DNA of 39,280 bases, from assembly GCA_016930535.1 (NCBI GenBank), contig JAFGGN010000085.1, positions 1 through 39,280 of the forward strand, read 5' to 3'. Positions 7,497 through 16,940 of this stretch are shown piece by piece. Under the pieces are notes generated by a model, which saw only the letters and a program-made list of their open reading frames with translations, had not been told where the DNA came from and made no database searches. Position 1 is the first letter of the stretch; each line of letters starts with the position of its first letter. This DNA comes from a bacterium (GTDB lineage: Bacteria > Zhuqueibacterota > QNDG01 > JAFGCO01). Position numbers and translations under genes: made by a program.

Positions 7497-8567
7497 TTAT
7501 AAATAATCATTCTGTTTTTCACGTTTAAGACGTTCGACGATCTGTTTCACCTGCTCGGAACGTTTCCTGGGACAGACCAGTACTGCGTCCCCGTCCCTGA
7601 CAACAACGACATCCTCCATACCGATTACGGCCACAACTCCCCTGTCAGCCGAGATATAGCTGTTTTTTGTATCCACCAGAACGGCCTGGCCGAGGACTGC
7701 ATTGGCGTTCGAATCCTGATGAGACAATTTGTAAACCTGATCCCAGCTGCCCAGATCGTTCCATGTAAAATCTCCGCGGATCATAAATACGTTTTTGGCG
7801 AGTTCCATGACGCCATAATCGATGGACACGCTTCTGATCTGATGATAAACACGATCCAGAACCGCATCATACTGATCCGTCTGAATGGCATCGCGTATCT
7901 GCATCAGGCTCTCGTGAAGCTCGGGAAGATGTTCTTCGATCGCCTGGAGAATCACCGAGGCCTTGAAAATGAATATTCCGCTGTTCCAGAAAAAGTCCCC
8001 GCTTTCGACGAAACGCTGCGCGGTTTCAAAATTCGGTTTTTCCGCAAAGGTTTTCACACGGAAGGCATGCACCCCGTGTATGGTCCTTTGATCGCCGTTG
8101 ATCTGTATGTATCCGTATCCCGTTGAGGGACGTGTCGGCCTGATACCGATGGTTACAAGGGCATTTTCTTCCTCGGCCAGTTGTGCGGCTGCCATCATGC
8201 TTTTTTTAAACTGCCGCGTATTCTTAACGAGGTGATCGGAAGGCGTCACGATCATGACGGCATTCGGATCGGTTTTTATAAGTTGTATAGCCGCGAGACC
8301 GATGCACGGAGCCGTATTCTTTCCGACGGGTTCGAATATCATGTTGGATTCGGGCACTTTGCCGGAATGCCTCTTCAGTATTTCAACCTGTTTGCTTTTT
8401 GATACAATGTAGATGTTGTCCCAGCCGACAATTTTTTCGAACCGTTTGATGGTGGAAAGAATCAGTGATTCCTTGCCGAAAATCTTTAAATATTGTTTTG
8501 CCTTGTTTTCACGGCTCCTGGGCCAGAATCTCGTACCCGATCCCCCGGCCATAACCACACAAAACAT
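7497..8567 (-). CDS. manC: Mannose-1-phosphate guanylyltransferase
   Basis: A nucleotidyltransferase of 356 residues that makes GDP-mannose from GTP and mannose 1-phosphate. The N-terminal signature GGSGTRFWPRSR (residues 8-19), the Lys of KAKQYL, the VTPSDH motif and the FAEKP motif are present. The C-terminal phosphomannose isomerase half found in bifunctional enzymes is absent. The start at 8567 has a GGAAGGAG site; a longer frame reaching into coaE has no similarity to the family. GDP-mannose would feed O-antigen, capsule or glycoprotein synthesis. Confidence 0.93.
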   Translation of the reverse strand: MFCVVMAGGSGTRFWPRSRENKAKQYLKIFGKESLILSTIKRFEKIVGWDNIYIVSKSKQVEILKRHSGKVPESNMIFEPVGKNTAPCIGLAAIQLIKTDPNAVMIVTPSDHLVKNTRQFKKSMMAAAQLAEEENALVTIGIRPTRPSTGYGYIQINGDQRTIHGVHAFRVKTFAEKPNFETAQRFVESGDFFWNSGIFIFKASVILQAIEEHLPELHESLMQIRDAIQTDQYDAVLDRVYHQIRSVSIDYGVMELAKNVFMIRGDFTWNDLGSWDQVYKLSHQDSNANAVLGQAVLVDTKNSYISADRGVVAVIGMEDVVVVRDGDAVLVCPRKRSEQVKQIVERLKREKQNDYL

Positions 8568-8580
8568 GGATGCTCCTTCC

Positions 8581-9183
8581 TCAGATATGGGCTGAGTGCA
8601 TTTGCAGCCATTGAATAAATCCGCGTGTCTTTTCTTCAAGAGAATCAAGATCGCGGTCATTATGGATTACATAGTGCGCCTGCTTTTTTTTCTTCATGTC
8701 CGGCCACTGGCCTGACATTCTCATCATTGCCTGCCTCCCGCTCCATCGCCGCTGAAGCCGGAGACGTGTCATTTTTTGCTCCCTGGGCGCGGTTACAAGG
8801 AGAATGACATCGAACAGTTTTTGCGATCCGGATTCAAACAAAACAGCCATATCTGCAGCAACAGGACGGGCAGGTTGTCCCTCGGCATGTCGTATTTCCT
8901 CAGCGAGTTTTTTTTTCATGCGCGGCCATACGAGCCGATTGTATTTTTGCAGCAACGGCCTGCTGGCGAACAGCAAACCGGCCAGTTCTTTTCTTTTGAT
9001 AACGCCTTCTTCGATGTATTCGGATCCGAATTCTCTTTGTATTGCTGCAAGCAGGACCGGATCGTTCTGTATTGCATTGCGCGCCATTTCATCCACGTCG
9101 ACAACGTGCCATCCCAACCGCCGTAAAATCGCAGCGACTGAAGATTTGCCTGATCCTGCACCGCCTGTGATACCCACTGCCAA
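8581..9183 (-). CDS. coaE: Dephospho-CoA kinase
   Basis: A P-loop kinase of 200 residues catalysing the last step of coenzyme A synthesis. The Walker A motif GGAGSGKS is at residues 7-14, followed by the VVDVDEMAR segment that binds dephospho-CoA and the conserved RRxxQ-like stretch near the middle (RLRLQRRW). The likely start is TTG, 7 bases after AAGGA, since the codon before it is a stop; a GTG two codons later is possible. It lies 12 bases after the sulfatase stop and 13 bases before manC. Placing this housekeeping gene inside a polysaccharide-related operon is unusual. Confidence 0.95.
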   Translation of the reverse strand: MAVGITGGAGSGKSSVAAILRRLGWHVVDVDEMARNAIQNDPVLLAAIQREFGSEYIEEGVIKRKELAGLLFASRPLLQKYNRLVWPRMKKKLAEEIRHAEGQPARPVAADMAVLFESGSQKLFDVILLVTAPREQKMTRLRLQRRWSGRQAMMRMSGQWPDMKKKKQAHYVIHNDRDLDSLEEKTRGFIQWLQMHSAHI

Positions 9184-9195
9184 TCAGCCATCCTT

Positions 9196-10689
9196 TTATC
9201 CGGATTCGGACCCCCGGTTTGCGCCGCGAAATCCCTGGTCTCTTTTCAGGGGAACGGTCATACCGCCCGATTTCTCAAGCCATGCGTACATCCTGGCTTT
9301 CAGAGACTGTATCAAATTCTGATGTTCCGGGCTCTGAATCAGATTTTGCATCTCAGCGGGGTCGTTGTGTAAATCGTACAATTCGTCGATATCCCATATG
9401 CCGTGATAATGAATGTATTTGTACCGGTCCGTACGGATCCCGAAGGTGGTCGGGGTCTGCGGAAAATTCCATTCCCAATAGTATTCATAAAATACCGCAT
9501 CCCGCCATTGAATATCCCTGTTTTCCAGAAGGGGCATGAATGAGATCCCATCCATATGTCCGGGCGGTTCGAGCCCAGCCGCCTCACACAATGTCGGGGC
9601 GATATCGATATTCTGGACAAGCTGAGGGATTTCCCTTCCCCCTTTGACGAGATCCGGGCAATGAACCAGCATGGGGATTCTCATGGATGCCTCATACATA
9701 TGGCGTTTGTCAATCAGACCATGTTCGCCGAAACAGAAACCGTTGTCACCCAGGTAAAGTATCAGTGTCTCGTTCAGCATGTCCTGATCTTCCAGATATT
9801 GAAACACGCTTCCTACGCTCTCATCCACGGCCAGTAGAGTTTCGCAGTAGCGGCGGTAAAACGTATCGAAATCCATGGCGCCATGATACATGTAATCCAC
9901 GCCGTGCCAGCTGTCACGCTGCGCCCTGACCCATCGCGGTTTTCCCCGATACGCTTCGTCGGTATCCTGCATACTGTCCGGATATTCGATGACCGCATCA
10001 TCATATTTTCCCAGATGCCGTTCCGCCGGTTTAAACATGGCATGCACGGCTTTGTGCGACAGATACATGAAGAAAGGTTTTTCAGGATCCCGTTCAGTCC
10101 TCAGCCATTCCAGGGCATAATCGGTCAAAATATCGGTCATGTATCCCTTCACTTTTTTCGCTTCGCCGTCGACATTGATCAGGGGATTATAATAATCGCC
10201 CTGTCCCCTGAAACTGACCCATTTATCAAATCCCGGTTTCGGCGCATCGTCGGCATCACCCATATGCCACTTTCCCATCATGGCCGTCTGATAACCCGCG
10301 GCCTGGAGATACTGCGGGAAAAATATCAGGCCTTCGGGCAGCGGGGCCTGATTATCGACAACACCATGTCTGTGCGAATATAATCCGGTCAGGATACTCG
10401 CACGGCTCGGAGAGCATAGAGAAGTCGTGACAGTCGCATTGGTTATATGCGCACCCTGCCGCGCCATTCTGTCCAGGGCCGGAGTTTCCAGAAAAGCCGG
10501 TTTTCCCATAAATCCCATGAAGTCGTACCGGTGGTCATCTGCAAGAATGAGAATAATATTTCGGACCTTTCCCGTGACAGGCCTTATCAGCATATTTTCA
10601 GACTGCAGCCGGCTGCCGGTCAGAAGCGGCAGGGTTAATGCACCGGCGCCCGTGGTTTTCAAAAATTTTCTGCGTGACGGATTGTTCAT
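9196..10689 (-). CDS. Tat-exported formylglycine-dependent sulfatase
   Basis: A type I sulfatase of 497 residues. The N-terminus carries a twin-arginine signal (SRRKFLKTTGAGAL), so it is exported folded. The metal-binding DD pair is at 51-52 and the active-site motif CSPSR at 92-96, where Cys92 must be converted to formylglycine by a maturase not found in this window. GKWHMG and GDNGFCFGEHG motifs follow. The C-terminal part has the RTDRYKYIHY-YDLHNDP pattern of sulfatases acting on polysaccharide or N-sulfoglucosamine-type substrates. It overlaps uxaC by four bases (ATGA). With glucuronate isomerase next to it, a sulfated uronic-acid polysaccharide is the likely substrate, but this is inferred from context. 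Confidence 0.95.
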   Translation of the reverse strand: MNNPSRRKFLKTTGAGALTLPLLTGSRLQSENMLIRPVTGKVRNIILILADDHRYDFMGFMGKPAFLETPALDRMARQGAHITNATVTTSLCSPSRASILTGLYSHRHGVVDNQAPLPEGLIFFPQYLQAAGYQTAMMGKWHMGDADDAPKPGFDKWVSFRGQGDYYNPLINVDGEAKKVKGYMTDILTDYALEWLRTERDPEKPFFMYLSHKAVHAMFKPAERHLGKYDDAVIEYPDSMQDTDEAYRGKPRWVRAQRDSWHGVDYMYHGAMDFDTFYRRYCETLLAVDESVGSVFQYLEDQDMLNETLILYLGDNGFCFGEHGLIDKRHMYEASMRIPMLVHCPDLVKGGREIPQLVQNIDIAPTLCEAAGLEPPGHMDGISFMPLLENRDIQWRDAVFYEYYWEWNFPQTPTTFGIRTDRYKYIHYHGIWDIDELYDLHNDPAEMQNLIQSPEHQNLIQSLKARMYAWLEKSGGMTVPLKRDQGFRGANRGSESG

Positions 10690-12101
10690 AGGTGATAATT
10701 CTTTTTGACCAGATTATATGCCAGGTCCACAATGATTTCCTCGGCTTCATCCATGTCCAGAACATGTTCGGATACAAGCTCAGCCAGGAACCGGGAATCG
10801 ACGCGTCTGGCCAGGTCGTGCCGGGATGGAATAGACGGAAAGGCGCGCGTATCATCGTTAAACCCGACGGTATTATAAAATCCGGCTGTTTCAGTGGTCC
10901 ATCTGCGGAACCGCATCATGCCTTCCCTGCTGTCATGAAACCACCATGCAGGACCGAGTTTCAAAGCAGGATAGTATCCTGCGAGCGGCGCAGCTTCACG
11001 CGCATAGGTCGATTCATCCATTGAAAAACAAATTATTGTCAATCGGGGATCGTTACCAAATGTGTTCAGAAGCGGTTTCAGGCCGTTCACGAAGTCCACC
11101 CGAATCGGGATATCCGCACCCTTGTCCGCACCGAACCGTTGATAGGTCCGCGGATCATGGTTGCGTAATACGCCCATATGAACCTGCATGGTCATGCCGT
11201 CCTCTATGGACATACGCGCCATTTCCATCAGCATGTGGCCGGTAAACTGAACGGCTTCTTCCTGTGTGGCCTCACCTTTCAGGGCCTTGCTGTAAATCGA
11301 ACCGGCCGTATTCAGTGACAGGGAACCGGTATATGCCGTTGTGACTCCGTGATCCGTGGCCACACAGCCGAATTTCTTGAAATAGGTCCTCCGGTCTTCA
11401 AGCGCCTTGATAAATCCTGAATATGAGGAGCAATCAAATCCCGTGATCTCCTCCAGTTTCCGTAACTGTTTTATCCATTCCGGAAAATGGATATTTGTCA
11501 CGTTGTCGGGACGGAACGAGGGGATGATTCTGGCTTTCCAGCCGCTTTTATTGATCTCTTCATGTGCTTCCAGTAAATCAGTCGGTGAGTCCGCGGTGGA
11601 AAGTACTTCGATATTGAACCGTTCGAACATGGCCCTGGGCAGATTCTCGGGTTTTTTGAGGCAGTCCGAGATCTGGTCGTAAATATCGAGCGCCGTATTG
11701 CCGTCCAGACGCACTGAAACGCCGAGCACCTCTTTCAGTTCCTGTTTCAGCCACAGGCCGGTGGGTGTTCCCCTGAACAGGTAAAAATGGTCGCCCACGA
11801 TCTGCCAAATTTTTCGCGGATCTGTCTCTGTGTCAGAACCGTCAATCGTCCGAATGCCCAGTGTCTCCAGTGAAATCCCCTGAGAATGCAGCATCCGGAA
11901 AAGGTAGTGGTCGGGAAGAACAAGCAGTTCGGTCGGGTTCGGAAAAGGTGTATTTTCCGCGAGCAACCGGGGATCTACATGTCCGTGGGGGCAGATCAGG
12001 GGCAAATGGCTGACTTTTTGATATAATTTTCTGGCGCATTCGCGCTGTACCGGGTCCGGGCTGAAATATCGGTCTTCATGAAGATGCAGCGGTTTCGTCA
12101 T
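10686..12101 (-). CDS. uxaC: Glucuronate (uronate) isomerase
   Basis: A 471-residue member of the UxaC family in the amidohydrolase-like superfamily, converting glucuronate to fructuronate or galacturonate to tagaturonate. The N-terminal CPHGHVDP metal-site motif (His39, His41) is intact, as are the ADSP, HMGVLRNHD, KLGPAWWFHDSREGM and C-terminal SIPSRHDLARRVDSR segments; full length for the family. A GAGGAG site precedes the ATG. It is first in the operon and translationally coupled to the sulfatase, suggesting use of uronic acid released from a sulfated glycan. Other uronate catabolic genes are not present in the window. Confidence 0.95.
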   Translation of the reverse strand: MTKPLHLHEDRYFSPDPVQRECARKLYQKVSHLPLICPHGHVDPRLLAENTPFPNPTELLVLPDHYLFRMLHSQGISLETLGIRTIDGSDTETDPRKIWQIVGDHFYLFRGTPTGLWLKQELKEVLGVSVRLDGNTALDIYDQISDCLKKPENLPRAMFERFNIEVLSTADSPTDLLEAHEEINKSGWKARIIPSFRPDNVTNIHFPEWIKQLRKLEEITGFDCSSYSGFIKALEDRRTYFKKFGCVATDHGVTTAYTGSLSLNTAGSIYSKALKGEATQEEAVQFTGHMLMEMARMSIEDGMTMQVHMGVLRNHDPRTYQRFGADKGADIPIRVDFVNGLKPLLNTFGNDPRLTIICFSMDESTYAREAAPLAGYYPALKLGPAWWFHDSREGMMRFRRWTTETAGFYNTVGFNDDTRAFPSIPSRHDLARRVDSRFLAELVSEHVLDMDEAEEIIVDLAYNLVKKNYHL

Positions 12102-12192
12102 GAGCTCCTCTCCCTCGTGATTGAGACAGCGATGATGGAATTTAAATCAATATGGACATGTGTGATATAAAAAAACCGGAAATCAGGGATGG

Positions 12193-12214
12193 ATTGTTCG
12201 GACATAATTGTTCG
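12193..12214. repeat. Direct repeat ATTGTTCG in the uxaC / DUF116 divergent gap
   Basis: The 252-base AT-rich gap between uxaC and the DUF116 gene holds two copies of ATTGTTCG with a 14-base period (12193-12200 and 12207-12214), followed by another TTCG. The spacing of more than one helical turn and the position about 90 bases ahead of the uxaC start would suit a regulator site controlling the glycan operon. Two 8-mers in AT-rich DNA can also occur by chance. No good sigma-70 promoter pair was identified in this gap. Confidence 0.25.
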
Positions 12215-12353
12215 TTCATTTCACTTTTATGCAACGATGTAAAATCCGATTTTTTCCCTAAAAAGTCAAGGCAATTTTGATGTTTTATTTTAAGGTTGTA
12301 ATGATTATATTTTACAATTGGTTTTCCATGTACTAAAATTCCTGAAAAGAGTG

Positions 12354-13169
12354 ATGACGGATAAACAATCCATATTTCAGATTACGGACCGAAAACTGGG
12401 AGACGAGTGGCAGGAATGGCAGGGCAATCTCAGCGATGCGGATAAAAACGCGAATACGGGTAAAAGGACCTTCCTGGCTCTCCTGTACCTGACGATCTGC
12501 GTGATGGGAGGCCTCGCATTTTTTATCTGGTACATGATATCGCCCAGACTTGCCCAGTTTCATCCCGATTTGCCCTTGATTATTGCGATTGCCATGATGA
12601 TTTTCTGGGGGGGATTGACCGTCTGGTTTTTCCTGATCGTTCTATCCATTATCACGGCCAAGGATTTTTCCCTGCATCTCGGGAAAATGGATATCTCACT
12701 GACGCGAATCGTTCCGCTCGTTCTGAAACTGGGCAATGAGCTGGGGGTTTCCATGGACCGGATGGCCAATTCCTTCGTCAAGGTCCGGAATGCGCTGCTG
12801 AGAACAAACGTGCGTCAGGTCCGGCCCGATCAGCTTCTGATCCTTCTGCCGCGCTGTCTTCATCTTCCGCTTCAAAAGCAGTTAACGGCATTTGCTAAAA
12901 AAGAAGGGATTCATGTGGCTACTGTACCCGGAGGAGAAAAGGCCCGGCAGCTTGTGATGGATTTGCAGCCGCTTGCGGTCATCGGTGTGGCCTGCGAAAG
13001 GGATCTTCTCAGCGGGATCCGTGATGTTTCGGAAAAACTGCAGGTGATCGGCATTCCGAATATACGTCCCGAAGGTCCCTGTAAAAACACATTGATCGAT
13101 TTGAAAGAATTCGAAGGTGCCGTACAAACATTTCTGGGAAAGAACATGCTTCTGCAGCCATTCGAATAA
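12354..13169 (+). CDS. DUF116 family membrane protein
   Basis: A 271-residue protein with two N-terminal membrane helices (about residues 38-60 and 74-100) and a cytoplasmic C-terminal DUF116 domain recognised by LLILLPRCL, the VIGVACERDLLSGI segment and the GPCKNTLIDL end motif. The family is often Cys-rich; here most of the middle cysteines expected after the LLPRCL motif are missing, so a metal-binding role may have been lost. The ATG at 12354 is preferred over a TTG at 12318 because it starts a typical hydrophilic N-terminus, though the ribosome binding site is weak. No function is established for the family. Confidence 0.83.
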   Translation: MTDKQSIFQITDRKLGDEWQEWQGNLSDADKNANTGKRTFLALLYLTICVMGGLAFFIWYMISPRLAQFHPDLPLIIAIAMMIFWGGLTVWFFLIVLSIITAKDFSLHLGKMDISLTRIVPLVLKLGNELGVSMDRMANSFVKVRNALLRTNVRQVRPDQLLILLPRCLHLPLQKQLTAFAKKEGIHVATVPGGEKARQLVMDLQPLAVIGVACERDLLSGIRDVSEKLQVIGIPNIRPEGPCKNTLIDLKEFEGAVQTFLGKNMLLQPFE

Positions 13170-13215
13170 ACCGGAAGTCAGCCGGTCAAGATTCGGCTGT
13201 ATTCATTCTCAGCCT

Positions 13216-13710
13216 TTATGTTTTTTCCGACAATCTCATATCAACAAGCATGGTAAAGTATCCGATCAGTGTCCCTGCGATCAGTGATGTGACAAGGATC
13301 ATGGGAAGCACATGGATTCCGACAAACTGATTGATCAGTACGGATGCGATGATCATCTGCGTGAGATTGTGAATAAATGCCCCGAGAATGCTGATACCAA
13401 TCAGGCTGAACGCCCCTTCTTTCTTCATGGCCAGGGCCATGACAAGCGTGGCGGCCAGCCCGCCTGAGAGGGAGAGAAAAAATGTCGGCTGAAAAAGACG
13501 GCCGACAATCAGGGCTGCAAGCACGATCCGTATCAAAGTGACAATCAGTGCATCACGAAAACCGAACCATTTCAGGACCAGCAATGCAATTCCATTGGCC
13601 AGGCCCAGCCGCAAAAATGGAAACGGAGAGGGTATCAGGCTTTCCACAGATGCCATGATGGTGGCAAGTGTAATCAGAAGCGACAATATGGAAATACGTT
13701 GTGTATTCAT
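13216..13710 (-). CDS. Gx transporter family membrane protein (PF07456-like)
   Basis: A 164-residue integral membrane protein with about five helices. The segment PFPFLRLGLANGIALLVL is the characteristic motif of the Gx transporter / heptaprenyl diphosphate synthase component I family (PF07456), related to ECF-type vitamin transporter S components. Its start overlaps the previous stop by one base (TAATG). In many bacteria these genes sit next to NusG-domain-II proteins, as here, and near flavin-electron-transfer or isoprenoid genes. The transported ligand is unknown. Confidence 0.87.
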   Translation of the reverse strand: MNTQRISILSLLITLATIMASVESLIPSPFPFLRLGLANGIALLVLKWFGFRDALIVTLIRIVLAALIVGRLFQPTFFLSLSGGLAATLVMALAMKKEGAFSLIGISILGAFIHNLTQMIIASVLINQFVGIHVLPMILVTSLIAGTLIGYFTMLVDMRLSEKT

Positions 13711-14093
13711 TATTGCGTGATCCCGTCCAGTTTATCTGAGCTGTTACCCGGAATCCGGACGAGGATGCGGTTGGGCACGCAGACGATGGATCCGCTGCTT
13801 CTGGAAATGGCGCCCATGCGCACACAGATCTGATGCGGGCAGGGTGAGGACAAAAAACGAACCGTCCCATTGCTAACCTCGAGCACGGATTCCCCGAGCG
13901 GACCCGGAACATGGATCTGCCGGTCCTGATCGAGCCGGATCACGACCACTTCTCTTCCGTCTGAAAATACATGTGCAGTATGCCCCCTGCCGACATGCAT
14001 TCCCCACGCCCAGATGATCAGCGTCATCAGCGAAATCGTCCCGACAATGACGAAATCACCGGATCTGAAATTCCTTAAGACAGGATTCTTCAT
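13710..14093 (-). CDS. NusG domain II-containing membrane-anchored protein
   Basis: A 127-residue protein with one N-terminal membrane helix (about residues 13-32) and an extracytoplasmic NusG-domain-II-like fold. It ends in the family signature SSPCPHQICVRMG and IVCVPNRILVRI, with three conserved cysteines. The ATG at 14093, 19 bases after the OPT gene stop, is preferred over a longer frame that overlaps it. The protein is not a transcription factor despite the domain name. Its constant pairing with Gx transporters suggests they act together, but the role is unknown. Confidence 0.86.
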   Translation of the reverse strand: MKNPVLRNFRSGDFVIVGTISLMTLIIWAWGMHVGRGHTAHVFSDGREVVVIRLDQDRQIHVPGPLGESVLEVSNGTVRFLSSPCPHQICVRMGAISRSSGSIVCVPNRILVRIPGNSSDKLDGITQ

Positions 14094-14112
14094 GGCAAAT
14101 GGGACAATATTC

Positions 14113-16002
14113 TCAGTTTTTGAACCTGGACCGTAATGCAATATGCATCAGATAGGCACCCAGTGCAGAAAATACCAGCACGGAAACGGCCTGACCCAGC
14201 CATTCGGGTGAATAGTTGATGGAAAAAAGCTGCGGCTTTCTTGAAAGAATAACCGCCAGAATGGCGATAATGACACCCATGAGGCCTTCTCCGGCAATCA
14301 GGCCCGAACCGAGCAGAATACCCTGATCCTTTCCTTTTTCTATCGATGTCTCTCCGGAACTCCTTTTCTTTTCGATATAATAACGCAGCATGCCTCCGAT
14401 AAATACGGGCGTCATGGTTTCAAGCGGCAGGTAAACTCCTACAGCGAAGGGAAGCGGCGGGATCCTGAATACAAAAATCAGCAGTGATATCAGCGCCCCT
14501 ATCCCGACAAGGTTCCAGTTCAACTGACCGACAAGCACACCATCGAGAATGGTTTTCATCAGTGTGGCCTGGGGGGCGGGCAGCTCGGCGCTTCCGAATG
14601 TATAGGCCCGTCCGAGATAGTATACGGCCAGGCCGATGAAAAAGGCGGATCCGACCGCGCCGATGATTTCGCTGATCTGCTGTTTTCTGGGTGTTGCGCC
14701 CAGGAGGAAACCCGCTTTCAGATCCTGAGAAATGTCCCCGGCGATCGATGCGGCGATGCAAACCACGGTGCCGATGGTAAGTGCCGTTACTTTTCCGGTC
14801 AAATCGGTCCACCCGAGCAATTTAAAAATGACACCGATGCCCAGGAGTGTGACAATGGCCATGCCGGATGTCGGATTGCTGGATACACCGATCATACCCA
14901 CAATACGCGAAGAAACGGTGACAAAACAGAATGCAAACACTGCGATGGCAAGCCCTGAAATGAGCCGCATCAGAAATCCGGTATGATAGCCTATGATGCC
15001 CGGAACAAGTGCGATACCCGCCACCACAAGACTGACTCCCAGAACCACAACCAGCATGGGCAGATCCTGTTCGGTGCGCAATCTGGCATCGGTCATCATG
15101 GCCGTGCTTCCCTTGATTTCTTTTAACCCGATCCTGAGGGACTCGATCATGGTCGGAACCGATTTGATCACGGTGATAATACCCGCCATGGCCACGGCAC
15201 CTGCTCCGATAACGCGGATATATTGATCCCAGATATCGTCCGGGGACAATTGGACCGTCTGTTCGGGATAGATCAGGGCGATCACGGGAATCAGAATGAC
15301 CCAGGAGAGCAATCCGCCCCCGACCATGATGGCACCGATCCGCCGGCCCAGAATATATCCCACGCCCAGAAGTGCTGGTGTGGTCGAACAGCTGACTTCC
15401 GCCTTGGGCAGAACCGGAAGCCGAAGGTGAACCTTTGAGGGCCAAAGATAGAAAATCGATATCAATCCCTTGTACAGAGCGCCGATACCAAGTCCCTTGA
15501 AAACATTTTTTGCGGAAGCGCCGCCTTCTGATGCGGCAATCAGTACCTCCGCACTTGCGGTGCCCTCCGGATACGGCAGATTCGCATGCTCCCGGACCAC
15601 GAGAAATCCCCGCAGGGGGATCATAAAAAGTACACCGAGCACACCGCCGCATACGGCCAGCAGTGTAATCTGAATCAGGGGAACATCATGCCCCCATATA
15701 TACAGTGCCGGGATGGTAAAGATAATGCCGGATGCAAGCGAGGAGCTTGCGGACCCGGCTGTCTGAGATATGTTGCATTCGAGAATCGTGGATTTTCCGA
15801 ATACCGGCGTGAGCGCATGAAGCACGGCCACTGAAATGACGGCCAGTGGTATGGCCGTGCTGATGGTGAGTCCGACCCGCAATCCGAGATAGGCATTGGC
15901 ACTTCCGAACACGGCGCCGAGAATGACACCAAGAATGACTGTTTTTGCATTGAAATCGGCTATGGATTGATTCGCGGGAATAAAGGGTTTGTGTCCGGAC
16001 AT
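14113..16002 (-). CDS. OPT family oligopeptide transporter
   Basis: A 629-residue, strongly hydrophobic protein with more than twelve predicted membrane helices, of the bacterial OPT family that imports oligopeptides or metal-chelate complexes. Recognisable segments are [19 protein letters not shown] near the N-terminus, the [16 protein letters not shown] loop, the [11 protein letters not shown] motif and [10 protein letters not shown] in the middle. The ATG at 16002 has AAGGAGA 7 bases upstream and is preferred over an upstream in-frame ATG. It heads an operon with the NusG-II and Gx genes; the substrate is not predictable from sequence. Confidence 0.95.
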   Translation of the reverse strand: MSGHKPFIPANQSIADFNAKTVILGVILGAVFGSANAYLGLRVGLTISTAIPLAVISVAVLHALTPVFGKSTILECNISQTAGSASSSLASGIIFTIPALYIWGHDVPLIQITLLAVCGGVLGVLFMIPLRGFLVVREHANLPYPEGTASAEVLIAASEGGASAKNVFKGLGIGALYKGLISIFYLWPSKVHLRLPVLPKAEVSCSTTPALLGVGYILGRRIGAIMVGGGLLSWVILIPVIALIYPEQTVQLSPDDIWDQYIRVIGAGAVAMAGIITVIKSVPTMIESLRIGLKEIKGSTAMMTDARLRTEQDLPMLVVVLGVSLVVAGIALVPGIIGYHTGFLMRLISGLAIAVFAFCFVTVSSRIVGMIGVSSNPTSGMAIVTLLGIGVIFKLLGWTDLTGKVTALTIGTVVCIAASIAGDISQDLKAGFLLGATPRKQQISEIIGAVGSAFFIGLAVYYLGRAYTFGSAELPAPQATLMKTILDGVLVGQLNWNLVGIGALISLLIFVFRIPPLPFAVGVYLPLETMTPVFIGGMLRYYIEKKRSSGETSIEKGKDQGILLGSGLIAGEGLMGVIIAILAVILSRKPQLFSINYSPEWLGQAVSVLVFSALGAYLMHIALRSRFKN

Positions 16003-16047
16003 CAGGGTTCTCCTTAAAATTCTTGTTGTGAATTTCATAATAGCCGT

Positions 16048-16076
16048 TATATTGTACCAGACAAGTAAAGTATAAT
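16048..16076 (+). promoter_or_regulatory. Possible promoter of the sirtuin gene
   Basis: The 109-base gap between the divergent OPT and sirtuin genes contains a perfect TATAAT at 16071-16076, 35 bases before the sirtuin ATG. The -35 region is poor (AT-rich, no TTGACA-like hexamer at 16-18 bases), so this is only a candidate. Confidence 0.25.
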
Positions 16077-16111
16077 TGCTTTAAAATGCAAATCCTTCTT
16101 GAACAATTTGG

Positions 16112-16897
16112 ATGTCCATGTCTCCGACACCATCAAAACCCGACAATCCCTTCGCACAAATGATTCAATCGGCCCGAAAAATTGTCGCGTTCACGGGTGC
16201 GGGAATTTCGACGGCAGCCGGCATCCCCGATTTCAGGGGACCCAACGGATTGTATGCAACAGGGGCCTACGATCCCGATCTGGTATTCGAAATCGGATAT
16301 TTCAGAAAACATCCTGAAATGTTTTACCGGTTCAGTTTCGATTTTATTGCATTGCTTAAGACCATCCAGCCCACATTCACACATTATTTTCTGGCCCGCC
16401 TCGAGAAAGAGGGGCGTTTACGCGGGATTATCACGCAGAATATCGATGCACTGCATCACAGGGCCGGATCCGCCCGCATCATCGAGGTTCATGGTTCTTT
16501 TTGGCGTGCAGCCTGTATCGAATGCAGCCGATTCAGAAAGGAAAAGGCGACACTGGAATGGTGGGATAAAGCCATGACTGAAAGTCCGCGTGCTCCGGTC
16601 GTCGTATGCCCGCATTGTTCGGGTGTCGTCAAACCGGATGTGGTATTTTATAATGAACCGGTCAAGGGCATGGAACTCGCCGAATCGTGGGTGCGCGATT
16701 GTGATCTGCTGCTGGTTCTGGGTTCATCGCTCACTGTTTTTCCCGCAGCGTTTCTGCCCCAGCTGTGCCGTTCCCCCATACTGATCGTGAACAAGGGCGA
16801 GGTCTCGTTTGCACCGGACCGGAACCATATTTTCATCCGGGAGGACCTGGATATTTTTTTCAAAAATATTGCTGATTATATTGATTCCCAGCTTTAG
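16112..16897 (+). CDS. cobB: NAD-dependent protein deacylase, Sir2 family
   Basis: A sirtuin of 261 residues that removes acyl groups from lysines using NAD. All core motifs are present: GAGIST at 29-34, GIPDFRG, ITQNID (NAD pocket, about 107-112), catalytic His127 in EVHGSF, four zinc cysteines in two CxxC pairs (135/138 and 166/169), and GSSLTVFPA near the C-terminus. Two ATG codons (first and third) are possible starts; no strong ribosome binding site is seen. It is followed 43 bases later by a response-regulator gene on the same strand. Confidence 0.95.
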   Translation: MSMSPTPSKPDNPFAQMIQSARKIVAFTGAGISTAAGIPDFRGPNGLYATGAYDPDLVFEIGYFRKHPEMFYRFSFDFIALLKTIQPTFTHYFLARLEKEGRLRGIITQNIDALHHRAGSARIIEVHGSFWRAACIECSRFRKEKATLEWWDKAMTESPRAPVVVCPHCSGVVKPDVVFYNEPVKGMELAESWVRDCDLLLVLGSSLTVFPAAFLPQLCRSPILIVNKGEVSFAPDRNHIFIREDLDIFFKNIADYIDSQL

Positions 16898-16940
16898 GTT
16901 TGTTATATTGAACTGTTTATAGAAATGGAATCCAAATTCA

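Noticed and set aside
8804..9322. 172-codon plus-strand frame opposite coaE
   Set aside because: coaE has a full P-loop and family sequence on the other strand, and the plus frame shows no motif or ribosome binding site.
14822..15652. 276-codon minus-strand frame inside the OPT transporter gene
   Set aside because: It is an out-of-phase reading of the transporter: arginine/glycine-rich, without any recognisable domain.
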